Of a stretch of 64,000 nucleotides of DNA, positions 45,615 through 55,489 are shown piece by piece. The notes below the pieces were generated by a model. The model was not told the origin of the DNA. It made no database searches and saw only the letters and a list, made by a program, of their open reading frames with translations. Numbering within the stretch: the first letter of the stretch is position 1; each line of letters opens with the position of its first letter. The stretch spans positions 48,656,811 through 48,720,810 of the forward strand of contig NC_092862.1 of assembly GCF_032062135.1 (NCBI RefSeq). The letters run 5' to 3'. Origin of the DNA: Pyxicephalus adspersus. Its lineage: Eukaryota > Chordata > Amphibia > Anura > Pyxicephalidae. Made by a program: the position numbers and the translations under genes.

Positions 45615-48043
45615 AGCAAATAAGTGCAACATAACAAGAAAATGTGCTGCCAATTAACATATGACTTATAGAGTAACATGCAGATACAGAAACAAAACTT
45701 CCAAAGCTTTGTTGACCACAAACAGTAACCAGTATAAATCTGAGTGAAAGCACACACAAAAAAAAAAAAAAAAATCAATCAATAAATATGCATTGCTGCT
45801 AATGAATGAAATACAAGGACCCTTTGAAAAGAGAATCCACCAACCTCTTATTAGTTGTAATGTTACACCACAGTACCGTAGGTTAATTAACCCTGCGATT
45901 TCATCACCCCTTGCTCCAGTACTTTGAAAATCCCCTGCTCTCTCCTTCCTCTTGGTATGCCTCCATGTACCACGTGACCGCACCCTCTGAAGAAGCCAAT
46001 AGGGCTTACTTTCGGGGAAGGGCTTATATTTCACCCTTGCATGATTAGACTGTTAGGGCCTACTTTCGGGGTAGGTCCTATTTTCGGGGAAACAGGGTAG
46101 ATACAGAAGTCTGCTTCATCTAGGATTTTCTCGATTGGTCTGTACTTCACAAGCATGATTAGTTTCTCAACACCTTCTCCTGTCTTTATCTCCAGAACAT
46201 ATGGAGATGTTCTGTGGTCCATAGAGCCAAGTGGAAAAATTGATAACATTGAAAGAATAAATCTAAATTCTAATCAGCTACCACATCTACAGATCAGTAA
46301 GCTGCTGTATATTACATCTTACAGTTTTTATTTTTATTTTTTAACTTTTTAAAGCTGAAATGCAGGCTGATACAAAACATAAATATGTAATCCTACTTAT
46401 ATACTAGCTATTTTAATCACCTGCACAGCAGGACTGGACGAGGGTGAAGCAGCACCATAAACTAGTTAAAGTGAAACTAAAGCTGCAATACTCGCCTATC
46501 CCCGTTGAACTCAGAGCGCCAACATCTTCTTTTCTTCCTGGAGGCACATAGGAGTTCATTCATTACCAGCAAGGAAATTGGGATTGCAGGGTTTCACTGG
46601 CAACAAACACTGGGCTGCGCATATGCAGCTCACCAAAATTTAACCTCTGTTCAACAATCAGGCAGGTAAAACAATTATTGCAGAGGGGTCATTACCTGCC
46701 TTTTACCGCAATAACCACCTGCCTGAATCACCAGTATTAATCCAGGCACCCCTGCCATACAGCTTTAGTTGTCTAAACAAATATCTTAAATGTATCAACT
46801 TGAAAGCATCTGAGCTGATACTATAAAACAGTGTGAAAACAGTAAACATTTGTCAACAAAATCAGAGCATTGAAATATTAGTTTTGATTGGTTAGGTTAG
46901 TACTGTGCTTAGGGTTGTTTCAGTTAACATATAAGCTTCAAAATGTAAAATATAATGTTGCAAAAGAAAGAAAATATAGATGCTGATTTTGTTTTGACAA
47001 CTCCAAGTTGCCATCACTCCTGTTTTTTTTTTCCCCCCCCAGACACATGAAGCCACAAAACTGTTTACTTCTCTGCCATCAAAAGGTAGCGTATCAATGG
47101 ATGATACTGAAACTCGGAAACTTGTTGAAGAATGCAAGAAACTTCAGTCTGAGATTATAAAACTGTCAGATGAAAATCAGCTGCTGAAAGTAAGAAAAAG
47201 TCCTACTTCCTTTTGTATAGTGATTATGTATAAAAGCATTGGCCCCCATACACTCAACAATGCATGCATCATAACCAGTTATGCATGTTTTTGTTTTTCC
47301 TTCATTGTACAAAAAGAATTTGTCCTCCAAAAGATTTTAAAATTATTATCATAGTGAACCTTTTCTTCAGTGCTTGCAAAGCAAAAAATACAGCTGCTGC
47401 AGTCTTGTCGGTAGAATGCAAATATAGACAATATATTATATGATACTGTACAGTTATATTACAGGTTTTTGTATTTTTATGCACCCTTTTTTTCCCCACA
47501 GATTTTGGTGAGTTATGCCTAAGAATTATAGGCCTACAATGTAAAACAAATTTCCATGCAAAAAATTGTAACACTTTTTGCATAGAAATACTGACATAAT
47601 TAGATTGCTAGGGGGGTAATCAAATCTACTACCCTCCCGAACCTTTACCACAAACCCTAAAATAGTCCTAAATCCTAAACAATGCTACCCTTAAGGTGGA
47701 ACTTAACCCATGACTACTCACCTATACCCATTCCATGGCAGGGTGCAAGCACCTTCCTTCTTCCTGAAGTATATCTTTTGCCAACCTTTGTTAAGCATTA
47801 AAAAAAATGATTACTGTACTTCTAAATGTGTATATAGTGTTCTTAAAGAGTGTATTTGTGGTGAGAAAAGTTGTAAATCAGAAATGTGAGACTAACCTTC
47901 TTCTTCCCTTGCTTTGTGTTTCCTAGGATGAAAGAAGGAAGAGCAGAGGAATTGTGAAAGAGCAGGGAAGCCCCATCCCATCCCTTGTTGTTATTATTGC
48001 AGCAATTTTCATTGGGTTCTTTTTAGGAAAGTTCATCTTGTAA
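32621..48043 (+). CDS. VAPA: VAPA, VAMP-associated protein A, tail-anchored ER receptor (6 coding exons)
   Basis: Exons 32621-32702, 42862-43014, 44708-44811, 45221-45301, 47043-47189 and 47927-48043 join in frame and end TAA. Starting at ATG 32621 gives 227 residues, at ATG 32645 gives 219. In 219-residue numbering, the MSP domain spans about 4-125 with [18 protein letters not shown], Pro56 (site of the P56S disease change in VAPB) and the FFAT-binding Lys87 and Met89 in HKFM. A coiled coil covers about 152-186 ([16 protein letters not shown]). The C-terminal membrane anchor is [20 protein letters not shown] with a GxxxG motif. LRNPSDRKV and the anchor identify VAPA rather than VAPB. By family knowledge it recruits FFAT proteins to ER contact sites. 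The linker and coil are shorter than in the 249-residue human form. Confidence 0.97.
33115..33256 (-). mobile_element. SINE/LINE tail, minus orientation
   Basis: TTATTAATAAACAGGATTTA, ATAGCACCAACATATTACAC and CTGCCCTGAAGAGCTTACAA form the tail type also seen at 62541 and, with a different body, at 18460 and 35500. Confidence 0.7.
33373..33480. repeat. Fragment of family 'AAAGCGGAACTAAACC'
   Basis: TTAAAGCCGAACTAAACCTC and GCCTATCCCCGGTCTGTCGC resemble the start of 46462-46655 and 47688-47775. Confidence 0.5.
33943..34025. mobile_element. Half copy of MITE family 'TTTATAAAGCAGTGAATC', copy 3
   Basis: ATTTATAAAGCAGTGAATCT then GACATTCCCTGGTGGAG matches the copy at 28856-28975. The opposite end is degraded. 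Confidence 0.6.
34180..34275 (+). repeat. Interspersed family 'ACCACCCAAAAACAGCCGGG', copy 1
   Basis: TTGTGACCCAACGCTTCAGT and AACCACCCAAAAACAGCCGG match the copies at 38160-38300 (reverse) and 49300-49392. Confidence 0.65.
34588..34657. repeat. 25-bp minisatellite running into an assembly gap
   Basis: Units at 34588-34612 and 34613-34637 are identical (CTCTATGGTGATCCCGGGTA plus GTGTT). A third starts at 34638 and is cut by the gap at 34658. Confidence 0.95.
34658..35108. other. Assembly gap (451 N)
   Basis: An undetermined run in VAPA intron 1 right after the 25-bp tandem repeat, most likely an unresolved part of that array. Two open frames spanning it are artefacts. Confidence 0.97.
35500..35713 (-). 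mobile_element. tRNA-derived SINE, minus orientation, truncated head
   Basis: AAGTATTTATATAGTGTTGA, TATTACGCAGCGCTGTACTA, GCTCACAATCTAATGTCCCT and GGAGTACCCGGAG match 18460-18710 in order. Confidence 0.8.
36389..36408. repeat. (GT)n microsatellite
   Basis: About ten GT units in VAPA intron 1. Confidence 0.9.
37215..37234. repeat. Poly(A) run
   Basis: About 20 A residues inside the presumed LINE relic. Confidence 0.9.
38160..38300 (-). repeat. Interspersed family 'ACCACCCAAAAACAGCCGGG', copy 2
   Basis: AACCACCCGGCTGTTTTTGG and GTTGGGTCACAATACAGGGG are the reverse complement of the copy at 34180-34275. Confidence 0.65.
39419..39472. repeat. (AT)27 microsatellite
   Basis: 54 bp of uninterrupted AT in VAPA intron 1. 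Confidence 0.95.
41081..41270. mobile_element. Short palindromic element, family 'AAAGCGGAACTAAACC'
   Basis: The left end TTAAAGCGGAACTTCCTCC faces the right end GGAACTTTAGTTCCACTTTG. The middle includes CACAGGAGTTCATTCAGTCT, shared with 46462-46655. Non-coding. Confidence 0.6.
42143..42165. repeat. T8-G15 homopolymer junction
   Basis: Eight T followed by fifteen G, a likely sequencing or assembly weak point in VAPA intron 1. Confidence 0.9.
42862..43014 (+). CDS. VAPA: VAPA coding exon 2
   Basis: 153 nt between acceptor TAATAG and donor GTAATT. It encodes [20 protein letters not shown], then [20 protein letters not shown] and [10 protein letters not shown]. This is the core of the MSP domain and is almost invariant in vertebrates. 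Confidence 0.98.
43015..44707 (+). other. VAPA: VAPA intron 2
   Basis: 1.7 kb, GTAATT...CTTGCAG. A poly(A) run lies at 43443-43464. No other feature. Confidence 0.85.
44708..44811 (+). CDS. VAPA: VAPA coding exon 3
   Basis: 104 nt between acceptor CTTGCAG and donor GTAAGT. It encodes [20 protein letters not shown] then [15 protein letters not shown], including the Lys and Met that contact the FFAT motif. The larger open frame around it is mostly intron. Confidence 0.98.
44812..45220 (+). other. VAPA: VAPA intron 3
   Basis: A 409-bp intron, GTAAGT...TTGTAG, with nothing else visible. It is the shortest intron in the window. Confidence 0.9.
45221..45301 (+). CDS. VAPA: VAPA coding exon 4
   Basis: 81 nt, phase 0 at both ends, between TTGTAG and GTAAGT. 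It encodes [20 protein letters not shown] then PHEHEKP, the end of the MSP domain. Confidence 0.97.
45393..46099. mobile_element. TIR element with CCCTGTTTCCCCGAAAATA-type ends
   Basis: The left end ACCATGTTTCCCCAATAATA faces the right end TATTTTCGGGGAAACAGGGT. Near the right end, GGCTTACTTTCGGGGAAGGG repeats the motif. A TA dinucleotide run sits inside. About 0.7 kb with no intact protein. This repeat type is familiar from several tetrapod genomes, but I do not assign a superfamily. Confidence 0.65.
45580..45611. repeat. (TA)n microsatellite
   Basis: About 16 TA units inside the TIR element of VAPA intron 4. Confidence 0.9.
46108..46249 (-). other. Unidentified open segment in VAPA intron 4
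   Basis: The minus strand is open and reads [20 protein letters not shown] then [20 protein letters not shown], with ordinary protein-like composition, before running into the TIR element end. I do not recognise it. It could be an exon fragment carried in by a transposon or retrocopy, or chance. Confidence 0.3.
46462..46655. mobile_element. Short element, family 'AAAGCGGAACTAAACC'
   Basis: TTAAAGTGAAACTAAAGCTG and CTCGCCTATCCCCGTTGAAC, then AGGAGTTCATTCATTACC and GGGCTGCGCATATGCAGCTC. It parallels 41081-41270. Confidence 0.55.
47043..47189 (+). CDS. VAPA: VAPA coding exon 5
   Basis: 147 nt after a T/C tract ending CCCAG, donor GTAAGA. It encodes the linker [20 protein letters not shown] and the first coiled-coil heptads [20 protein letters not shown]. 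The linker is diverged and shorter than in mammals. Confidence 0.95.
47190..47926 (+). other. VAPA: VAPA intron 5
   Basis: 737 bp, GTAAGA...TCCTAG. A short fragment of the GGAACTTAACC family lies at about 47688-47775. Confidence 0.85.
47688..47775. repeat. Fragment of family 'AAAGCGGAACTAAACC'
   Basis: TAAGGTGGAACTTAACCCAT and CTCACCTATACCCATTCC match the left part of the other copies. Confidence 0.5.
47927..48043 (+). CDS. VAPA: VAPA coding exon 6 (membrane anchor, stop)
   Basis: 117 nt after acceptor TCCTAG. It encodes [18 protein letters not shown] and the anchor [20 protein letters not shown], then TAA at 48041-48043. The part before the anchor is about a dozen residues shorter than I recall for human VAPA. 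Confidence 0.97.
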   Translation, partial: DERRKSRGIVKEQGSPIPSLVVIIAAIFIGFFLGKFIL

Positions 48044-48560
48044 ATTAAGGCATGAAGTGCTTTCACTTTTTTTTCGTTTTCTTCCTGGCCAGAAAGTTGT
48101 TTAGCTGCCATGTCAGTTTATGTACAGCAGCATTTTGGCATCACCGTTAACCGATCTCAATTCGATAAACAGAATAAAAACAAACTGTCTGTGGGACAAA
48201 AATGTGTGTTCATGCATCGACATCAGGAGCTCATCACACATCGAGTCCCTTCTGGGTAGAGATGTATTCTACAGACCTTTATTTTCCTGTGGTTTTAATG
48301 GGTTTCAGAAATGTTTTGTACATGTTATTTTAATCATTTTAAGAATTGTTTGTTAACTTTTTGCAACACGGTTTCCTTAGATTGCTAATCTAAATCGGGT
48401 AAAAGATTTGAGGTATTTTGGGATTGTCTCTTCTGTGTAAAAGCTAAATTGTTTATTTTGCAATGTATATCTGTAATGATGGATTCTGTGAGGCAGATGT
48501 GGCATATTTTTTGCATTTATGTCCCATTACATTGGAGATTAAAAGAAATTAAACCAGAAA
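48044..48560 (+). other. VAPA: VAPA proximal 3' UTR
   Basis: Non-coding DNA after the stop. Two ATTAAA hexamers at 48538-48543 and 48548-48553 could end a short UTR. Longer forms are possible; an AATAAA lies at 50109-50114. Confidence 0.45.
48538..48553 (+). terminator. VAPA: Candidate VAPA poly(A) signals (two ATTAAA)
   Basis: Two closely spaced ATTAAA hexamers about 500 nt after the stop, followed by an A-rich then T-rich stretch. Sequence-only call. Confidence 0.35.
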
Positions 48561-49299
48561 AAAAACATTTATAGATATATATTTTTTTCTGCTGAATAGA
48601 AATTCTGTGTCTGTGTGGTAGAAGGGGCCTCAGAGTTCAATGTATTGTGCTGCTTAGTTTGGTCTTTATAGCACCTTGTTTTCTTTGGCATCTATAAAAA
48701 TCAACACTACATTTCATGGGCCAGTTTTTTCTCTCACTACTTGCTGCCATTACTCTTTAAATCATGTATTGGGTAGATAGTGGCCTCAGATGTGTGCCTT
48801 CCTTAATTCCAAAGTATACACATATAAACAGGATCAGAAAAGGCACCATAGTTTTAAAAATGTAGAAAAAAAACTTTAATATGATCTAAATTTGTTACAA
48901 TCACAAAAAACTCCCATAGACCGGTATTTCAATGCATTCATAAATATTCCAGAATTTCAATGTAGTGCAAAAGCAGCAGTTTTTCATATTTTATTTTTTA
49001 TGCATACTTTAGTATTGATTTTCATATGTTAAGAATGGGAGGTTAAGTCCCTTCCTAGTAAGAAATTAAAGTATACTTTGTGGCTTAATTTTAGAAAAGT
49101 GGCATAAATTTATGAAGAGACCGCCAGTATTAAAAAAGGTAACCTCCACTTTTTCATCATATATTCCATAGGGATTACTCTAACTTTCTCAGTTTTCCTT
49201 GTACATAAAATTTTGATGGAAAAGCAGCTAAGCAGAGATGGCATCCAAAGTCAAGGTGGGGCCTTAAACTGATTCTGCAGAAGCTGGGTGTGAAGAAGC

Positions 49300-49392
49300 T
49301 GGTGGTGAGTTGCAACCCGTGTATTGTGACCCAACTTTTCGGTAACTACCCAAAACAGCCGGATGGTTACTGAAAAGTGCCAGGTTATTTTA
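49300..49392 (+). repeat. Interspersed family 'ACCACCCAAAAACAGCCGGG', copy 3
   Basis: TATTGTGACCCAACTTTTCG and CTACCCAAAACAGCCGGATG match the copies in VAPA intron 1. Confidence 0.6.
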
Positions 49393-51467
49393 AACAAGGC
49401 TTTCTTTTGGTGATTTCATACTCAAAGTGTAACTATTAGGGCAAGGACATATTTTCCCCTAGAAGTGTAAATGGCTAAAAGAATGCAAGAGTATAAACAG
49501 TATAAAATCTGAAAATGATAGGGGGCTATATAAGGGTAACAAGGGGTTTAAAAAGTAAAATATTTCTATAGGAAAATCCTCAAAACACTTCTTTTTTTGG
49601 TTAGGTACGGCTAGAAGAGAAAAATAAAGTATAATAAGGAAAATTAGTTGGGTATTAGAGCTGCAGCTCAGTACATGCGTCACCGAACAAATATACCTTT
49701 TTCTGCCATTCGGTACTAAATAGCTGCTAATAGCAGCTCTGCTACACAAATTGCGACCTCTGTTGTCAAAATCCTAAAAATCTTTTTATTGGGTGGGTGA
49801 GGGGCTCAACAGAGAAGGACCCCACTGAACTTATACCCACCCATGAATTTGCTGGGTTATCCTAGGCTTTTAAATGAGTGCAGTTACCACTTTTGGTTTT
49901 ACATATTTCGTAAAATGTGTAAACTTAAAAAATTGCCTTTTGAGATTAATTTTTGTGTAAGGTTTCTGGTTTTTATAGTTTATATTTATTTAGTGTGCTG
50001 CTTCTCTCCACTACCAATGGATTCACAGTTGGATCCCATCTTATTACTTACATTCTTACTACTTCTTTACTAATGCTGTCAATTGCCACAGCAGGGATCC
50101 TGTTTATAAATAAAAAAAATAATTTTGTCCAATGACAGAACCATACATTCGCTTCTTTAAAAGTATCCATTGAGGTAAACCCATTTTACCTGTAAATTAA
50201 TTTAGTCGATGGATTATCTAATGCACTTCAGCTTTTTGCTGGTTGCTATGCATGATGAAATCATAAATCTTACAAGCTTTCTTACTATTTTACTAGCTAC
50301 CAGCTTGGTGTTCTTTAGATAACCCCTAGGTTTTTAGTTTCACCTATAAAAAAAGTATATCATTTCACTAATCTACCATTTACTAAGCACTGTAATACAT
50401 ATCATATACGAAAGAGGAATTCTGTTTTGTTGCTATGGGTTTCGCAATATTTACATTTCCCTTTACCATACTGTTAAGTCTGGCCCAATTATGTCTCTCA
50501 TATTGAAGAAAAGGGTGCAATGGTATTGTTTAGTTTGAAGATGTTTTCATGTGCTGCTGAAGTTTACATCTACCAGTACACATCTGAGTAGGAAGCAAGT
50601 ATGGTGACATCACCAGTTACATGCACTACAGATTATCTTTTTTGCACTCAGTGTTTTGTCATGTTATTGTTACTGCACATGCATCTAAATATAAATCGGT
50701 AGCATGGCTTAGTTCAAATTATTGTTAATCATTTGTTGTGCCTTTTTTTCTAAATCTGTTATCCTCCATGCTTTTCATTTTTCTTCCTAAACGCCTTGTT
50801 AAGACTTGCATTGTTATATTGTATTTAACAAAAAAAAAAAAAAGTACACATTGCATCATCATTGTACAGAAACAATAATTGCTCTAAGGGGTATGTTATC
50901 AGTAAAGTTCTTATGTTGCATTTAAATGAAATGTGTGTTTTCTGGGGAGCTTTTCAATTTTACACCACTTTTTCATGGGGTGTGTTGTGCTATCTTTTCA
51001 GCATGTGCTCTGTACACGTGTGGTCAGTCACAGGGTTTGGCATTTAAAAGAATGTGGCTTTGCTGCCAGGTATTTAAAATAAACAGTTTTCACTATAGAA
51101 AATGCTGGTAAAGCAGAATTAGACCTGAAATTGACTTATCACCAGGTAAGACCAGGTTTACCTTAACTCTAAATTGTTTTGTTATAGGATTGAGTTATCA
51201 GTGGGAGTCTGCTACCCATAGTAGCCAACCTGATTTTTTTTTTTTTTTTTTTCAATGTCTGTTCATAGGAATCTGTTCAGTCACTTCAAATGCATTTATA
51301 GCCTCTATACTTTAATCTATAATTGGTCTAGGAAAAAAATGGAATTGCAGCTGTTAGTGAGTTTATTTGGGCTTAAATCACCTACTGCCTTCTCATATAT
51401 TTTTAGGCTTCTAGTGGTGAGATGTCTCCATATGAGTTCCTGGTCCTTCCCTTCTGCCTGTGTGTCC

Positions 51468-51686
51468 AAGACTGCGTACACATGCTCCATTGCCGTTGGA
51501 AATGATCTTTCATGTCAGTCCAGTGACAAACGACTGAAAGTTGATTGAACGAGTGCTGTAAATACAGTGCTGTTCTGTTCTATATAAAGGGCAGGGGGGA
51601 GAACGAGTGAGCGGCACCCCAATGCGCTCTCCTTTTACTTCTATTATGGTTGTGGATCCATGAACGATGTTGGGTGACCTCTGTAC
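51468..51686. mobile_element. MITE relic, family 'TAAAGCTACGTACACAC'
   Basis: GACTGCGTACACATGCTCCA, GCCGTTGGAAATGATCTTTC and GGTTGTGGATCCATGAACGA parallel blocks of 57012-57352. Its right end abuts the hairpin element at 51687. Confidence 0.55.
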
Positions 51687-51770
51687 AGTAAAGCTATGTA
51701 CACACCTCAAATGATTCTTGCCTGAGAGCTGACTGGTAAGAAACATCTGAGGTGTGTACATAGCTTTACT
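51687..51770. mobile_element. 84-nt near-perfect hairpin element (miniature MITE)
   Basis: The arm from 51687 (AGTAAAGCTATGTACACACC...) and its complement ending at 51770 pair over 27 nt with one mismatch. The inner parts ATTCTTGCC and GGTAAGAAA extend the stem to a 12-nt loop at 51723-51734. The ends match the TAAAGCTACGTACACAC family. Confidence 0.8.
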
Positions 51771-54548
51771 CTTTCTGCTCAGTTTACATAATGCAAAACA
51801 AATTAATTATTAAGCCGGGCAAGTGAGACTGATGAAATGCAGGTAAGCTAAGAATGTGAGCTCAGATATCTTACTATCAGAGTATTTTTCTGTGAACTTT
51901 TGAATTATCTGGATCCACCAACTGTAATAACATTTATTTAAAAACTAAAACGTACATATCAATCTATGCAAAATTCCAAAGATATTGGTAATTTTTGCAT
52001 ACTAGCTTATGTTGTGTGCATTTAGAATAGACTTCTTATCACAAGATGGTGGTTGTTTGGTCTTCCACATACCAATAAGTGTGTTAATTTATCAGGGTGG
52101 GTAGGGAGTAGTTATCACATTACTCCTTGACTATGTTTTGTAATACAGTAGTTGAAGTGTTTTCCTATAGAGCCATAAAATGTCTGATGCCGAATATGAA
52201 ATGTGAGGTGCTGTCATTAGTTCTGTAAATTAATGTTGGCAGGCTTTACATTTTCACATTTTCAAAATGGCACAATGTGGATGTTATACAGTCATCAATA
52301 TTTATGGACTGGTGTACAGGTGTGTAGTAGTAGTGGTGGTGGTGAGGAAAATATATATAATATTTTATAGCACAGCCTGTAGCAGAGGTATGGTTGTCAT
52401 GTCATCTTTAGGGTGTTCTTCCTATAAATATTAGGTTATTGACTGAGACTTTAACTCTTTAGCATGCTATCTCAGCGTTGACATTTTATACCATTGTTTC
52501 ATCTATAAATTATATTTTCATATTTTTTATATATTTGTTGATCACATCATCTTGTTTTTAGAACATAAGAACAGAGCAGTTGAAAATTGAATGACACATG
52601 GGACCAGCAATAGCATTTGCTACTGTTATATATAGATCGGTGTAGAGATGTCTTAGAAATGTCGAATAAAAATCATCTGCATATGTTTTTTCATTTGCAT
52701 ATGTTTTTTTCCTAATTAAATTGTGTTTAAATTTTAAAATTCCTAAAATTTTACTTATTAAATTTTGAATTGCTTTAAAGTTTTAGCTTATATTATTTTA
52801 CTAGTTTACATATGCAAATTGTATTAATGATATCCAAGCATTTTGTTTTACAAGTGTAGTGTCATCTTAAAGAAGTAGGGTGTAGAAGGGTCAGATCAGA
52901 GGGGATTTATTCTTTTCTAGTAAAGGGTAGACAAATTCTTATGCCACTAATTAGCCATAAGCTTTGATTATGAAGGCAACGCCTTGATAAGAAAATGGTA
53001 CCTCCAGGAGGAATGAGAAATAAACACCCATTTAAAGTATTTTGGTGAAGTTTTAATGATCCCACTGTATTGTATTACTTACAGGTCTCTGATCGCATGT
53101 TTTTTTTTGTTTTTTTTCATTTTCTTTTTTTCTTTTTCACTTGTAATGGCTCATATATGGCACGCATGAAATTTCCCTCAGTTACTTTTCCAGGCAATGC
53201 AAGAGTAGAAGTCATTTATAGTGCATTGGGAGATGGCTGTATTTTGTGGTAGTCCACTAGCATGGACACATAATCAAAGTGATCATATTCCTTCTGCCCT
53301 TTTTTGCTACTTGAGTAATATGGTTTTATATTTATCTTACATTTTTGTTATTTGATAACATCATACATAACAACCTGAGTCGGCCATTTGTTTAAAACTT
53401 GTGCTATCATATGCTACATTCAATCCTTCCATTTGGTGCTGTAAGATTTAGACTGCTCCTTGATTCATAGTGATTCAATGTTGTATATAGAATGTAATGC
53501 CCAGAATATTTTGCTATCTGCAATGTCTTTTAAAGAAATCACCATTACAAAATGATGAAGTATGGATTAAATTGTATTCGTTCCTCAATACTTTTGCTGC
53601 TTGTCTTTTTAATCCACTTTTACTACATTTTTTATGTGAGACAGACACTTGCATTCTTTAACTGATTATCATTGTTCATTACCTGCTCATAATAGAAGCT
53701 GGAAACTACTTAGGAGATGGGTAAAACTAATCCAGTATATTAGAAGATTTACTTTAAACCTAAATAATTTCTAAGGTCTCCATAATGCTATGTCTCAAAT
53801 GAAAGTAAACTCTTTTTCCTGATTGGAGTGGTTGAGTTTGAAGTTAGCAGTGGATCAGCACATGTGTACTTGTGTATCCAGTAGGGACTTCAAGTGCTAC
53901 TACAGAAAAAAATGTGACCTCAGGCCTAGTTTACAGAGTCTTCCACTGATGAGCAATAAATGAGGTTATTTCCAAAGTTTTTTTTTTTTTTAAACAAACT
54001 TCAAGCAGTCTCTGTGTTAATTACTGAATTACAAATCCTAACGTGGGATTACTGGCTATAGGGTTTCTTGAAAGCATATACCTTAGTGTTGAAGTTCAGT
54101 CATCACCTTGTGTTTAAGGGGAATCTCCCAGTTTATAGATCAACAAAAATTTGTGTTTATGATTTGAAAGTTTGCACCTTGGCCCGTATGGCAGTACATA
54201 GCCTTTACCCTAAATCTCAAACAGTTAATCTTAGGCTATGGAAAGCCTAACTCTCTCACTATAAAAAGATGGCTCTCTGTAGCTGTGTCAGTGGGTGTTG
54301 GAACAGTTTAATAGGAAATACTCTTTTTTTTGTAGATGCTCAATTCTGCAGTGTAGTAACTAGTATGCATCAAAGGCACTGCACCTTCACCCCTCTATAG
54401 CCATAATTGCAGTAAATGCTGAGGATGCTGTTCTCAATACTCTTCTAAATACTATGGTGAGAGGAAAGCCTGCAATTGAAAGTAGATTATACTTTATGAT
54501 CAGTACACCCGCAGAGGATAGTTGACTGACATACAAAACCATCTACAC

Positions 54549-54826
54549 CAGTGGTCGCCAAACATTTGGAGCTCACGGACCACTAAATTTACATTGACTT
54601 CAGGAGCCATGTGGCACATAAAGGGTAAAAAACTTCCTCCAGAGTGACGTCATGATGCCAGAACCCGCCTATTCCAGAGACACAACCTGCCCACCACCCT
54701 GGGCCTGCGATCTAATGGGGGGATATGGTCTGCGGCTCTGGCTGGTGTGCCCCTCTAGCTGGGTCCTTCTGGCCCCGCTGAGGGGTGCACCGGCCAGAGC
54801 TGGGGACCACAGGTTGGCGACCACTG
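54549..54826 (+). mobile_element. Non-autonomous hAT-type element with 13-bp TIRs
   Basis: TIR CAGTGGTCGCCAA (54549-54561) and TTGGCGACCACTG (54814-54826) are exact inverted repeats. The flanking octamers ATCTACAC and TTCTACAT match 6 of 8, as expected for an aged 8-bp hAT target duplication. GC-rich, no transposase. Related to 3808-4100. Confidence 0.85.
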
Positions 54827-55489
54827 TTCTACATCACATACACACCAATAAAACATGAAGGCATCAAATTGTTGCTACCCTTGTTAACTCCTAGCAGAAC
54901 TTGCTTTCTTTGTGATTTTTTTTTTCCAAGATTGCTTTCTATAGTTTCTAGAGACCTGTTCCCAATTTTACCTGTTAAAACAGGCTTCCTGAAAAAAATA
55001 TGTTTGTGCTAAAACTACATTTAAACGAAATTTACAAAGATTGAGATGAGGCTGTTGTATGTAAGCCAAGATCATTATACATGATGATCATATACATACA
55101 AAAAAAAAATCAGACAGCCAAGTAATGTACCACTGTATTATCACATACATCAAGGGGGTTCAGAGGCTGTGCAATAAAATTGTAGTTTTCTATAACATCA
55201 ATTACAGGTGTAAGGCCTCCCCAGGCATGTTTACTTTTCAGTTATAAATACCACACTAATGATTTCCTTTAGGAAGGCTTTGTCTTCTCTTAATTATCAA
55301 TTTTTGACACTATCCCTGCTATTTGCTGACTGCAGTAGGACTAGGGCTTGGTTTGGGTTCATCAAGTTTAGTTCAGCTTTATCTGTACTATATTGGCCAA
55401 GTACATCTCATGTTCCTGAAACATCAAGCTGAATATTAGTTTTTAGGGTTTCTTTAATTCCAAGCTCCAGCAGGAGAAATAAAACATGC

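Larger units (their letters stand above)
45302..47042 (+). other. VAPA: VAPA intron 4
   Basis: 1.7 kb, GTAAGT...CCCAG. It holds a TIR element (45393-46099), an odd minus-strand open segment (46108-46249) and a short repeat (46462-46655). Confidence 0.85.

Noticed and set aside
45529..46034. Minus-strand open frames in VAPA intron 4
   Set aside because: They are composed of a TA microsatellite, poly-T and transposon end sequence.
32621..48043. Assignment of the VAP gene as VAPB
   Set aside because: LRNPSDRKV in the MSP domain and the anchor [16 protein letters not shown] fit VAPA, not VAPB, and the RAB31 neighbour agrees.
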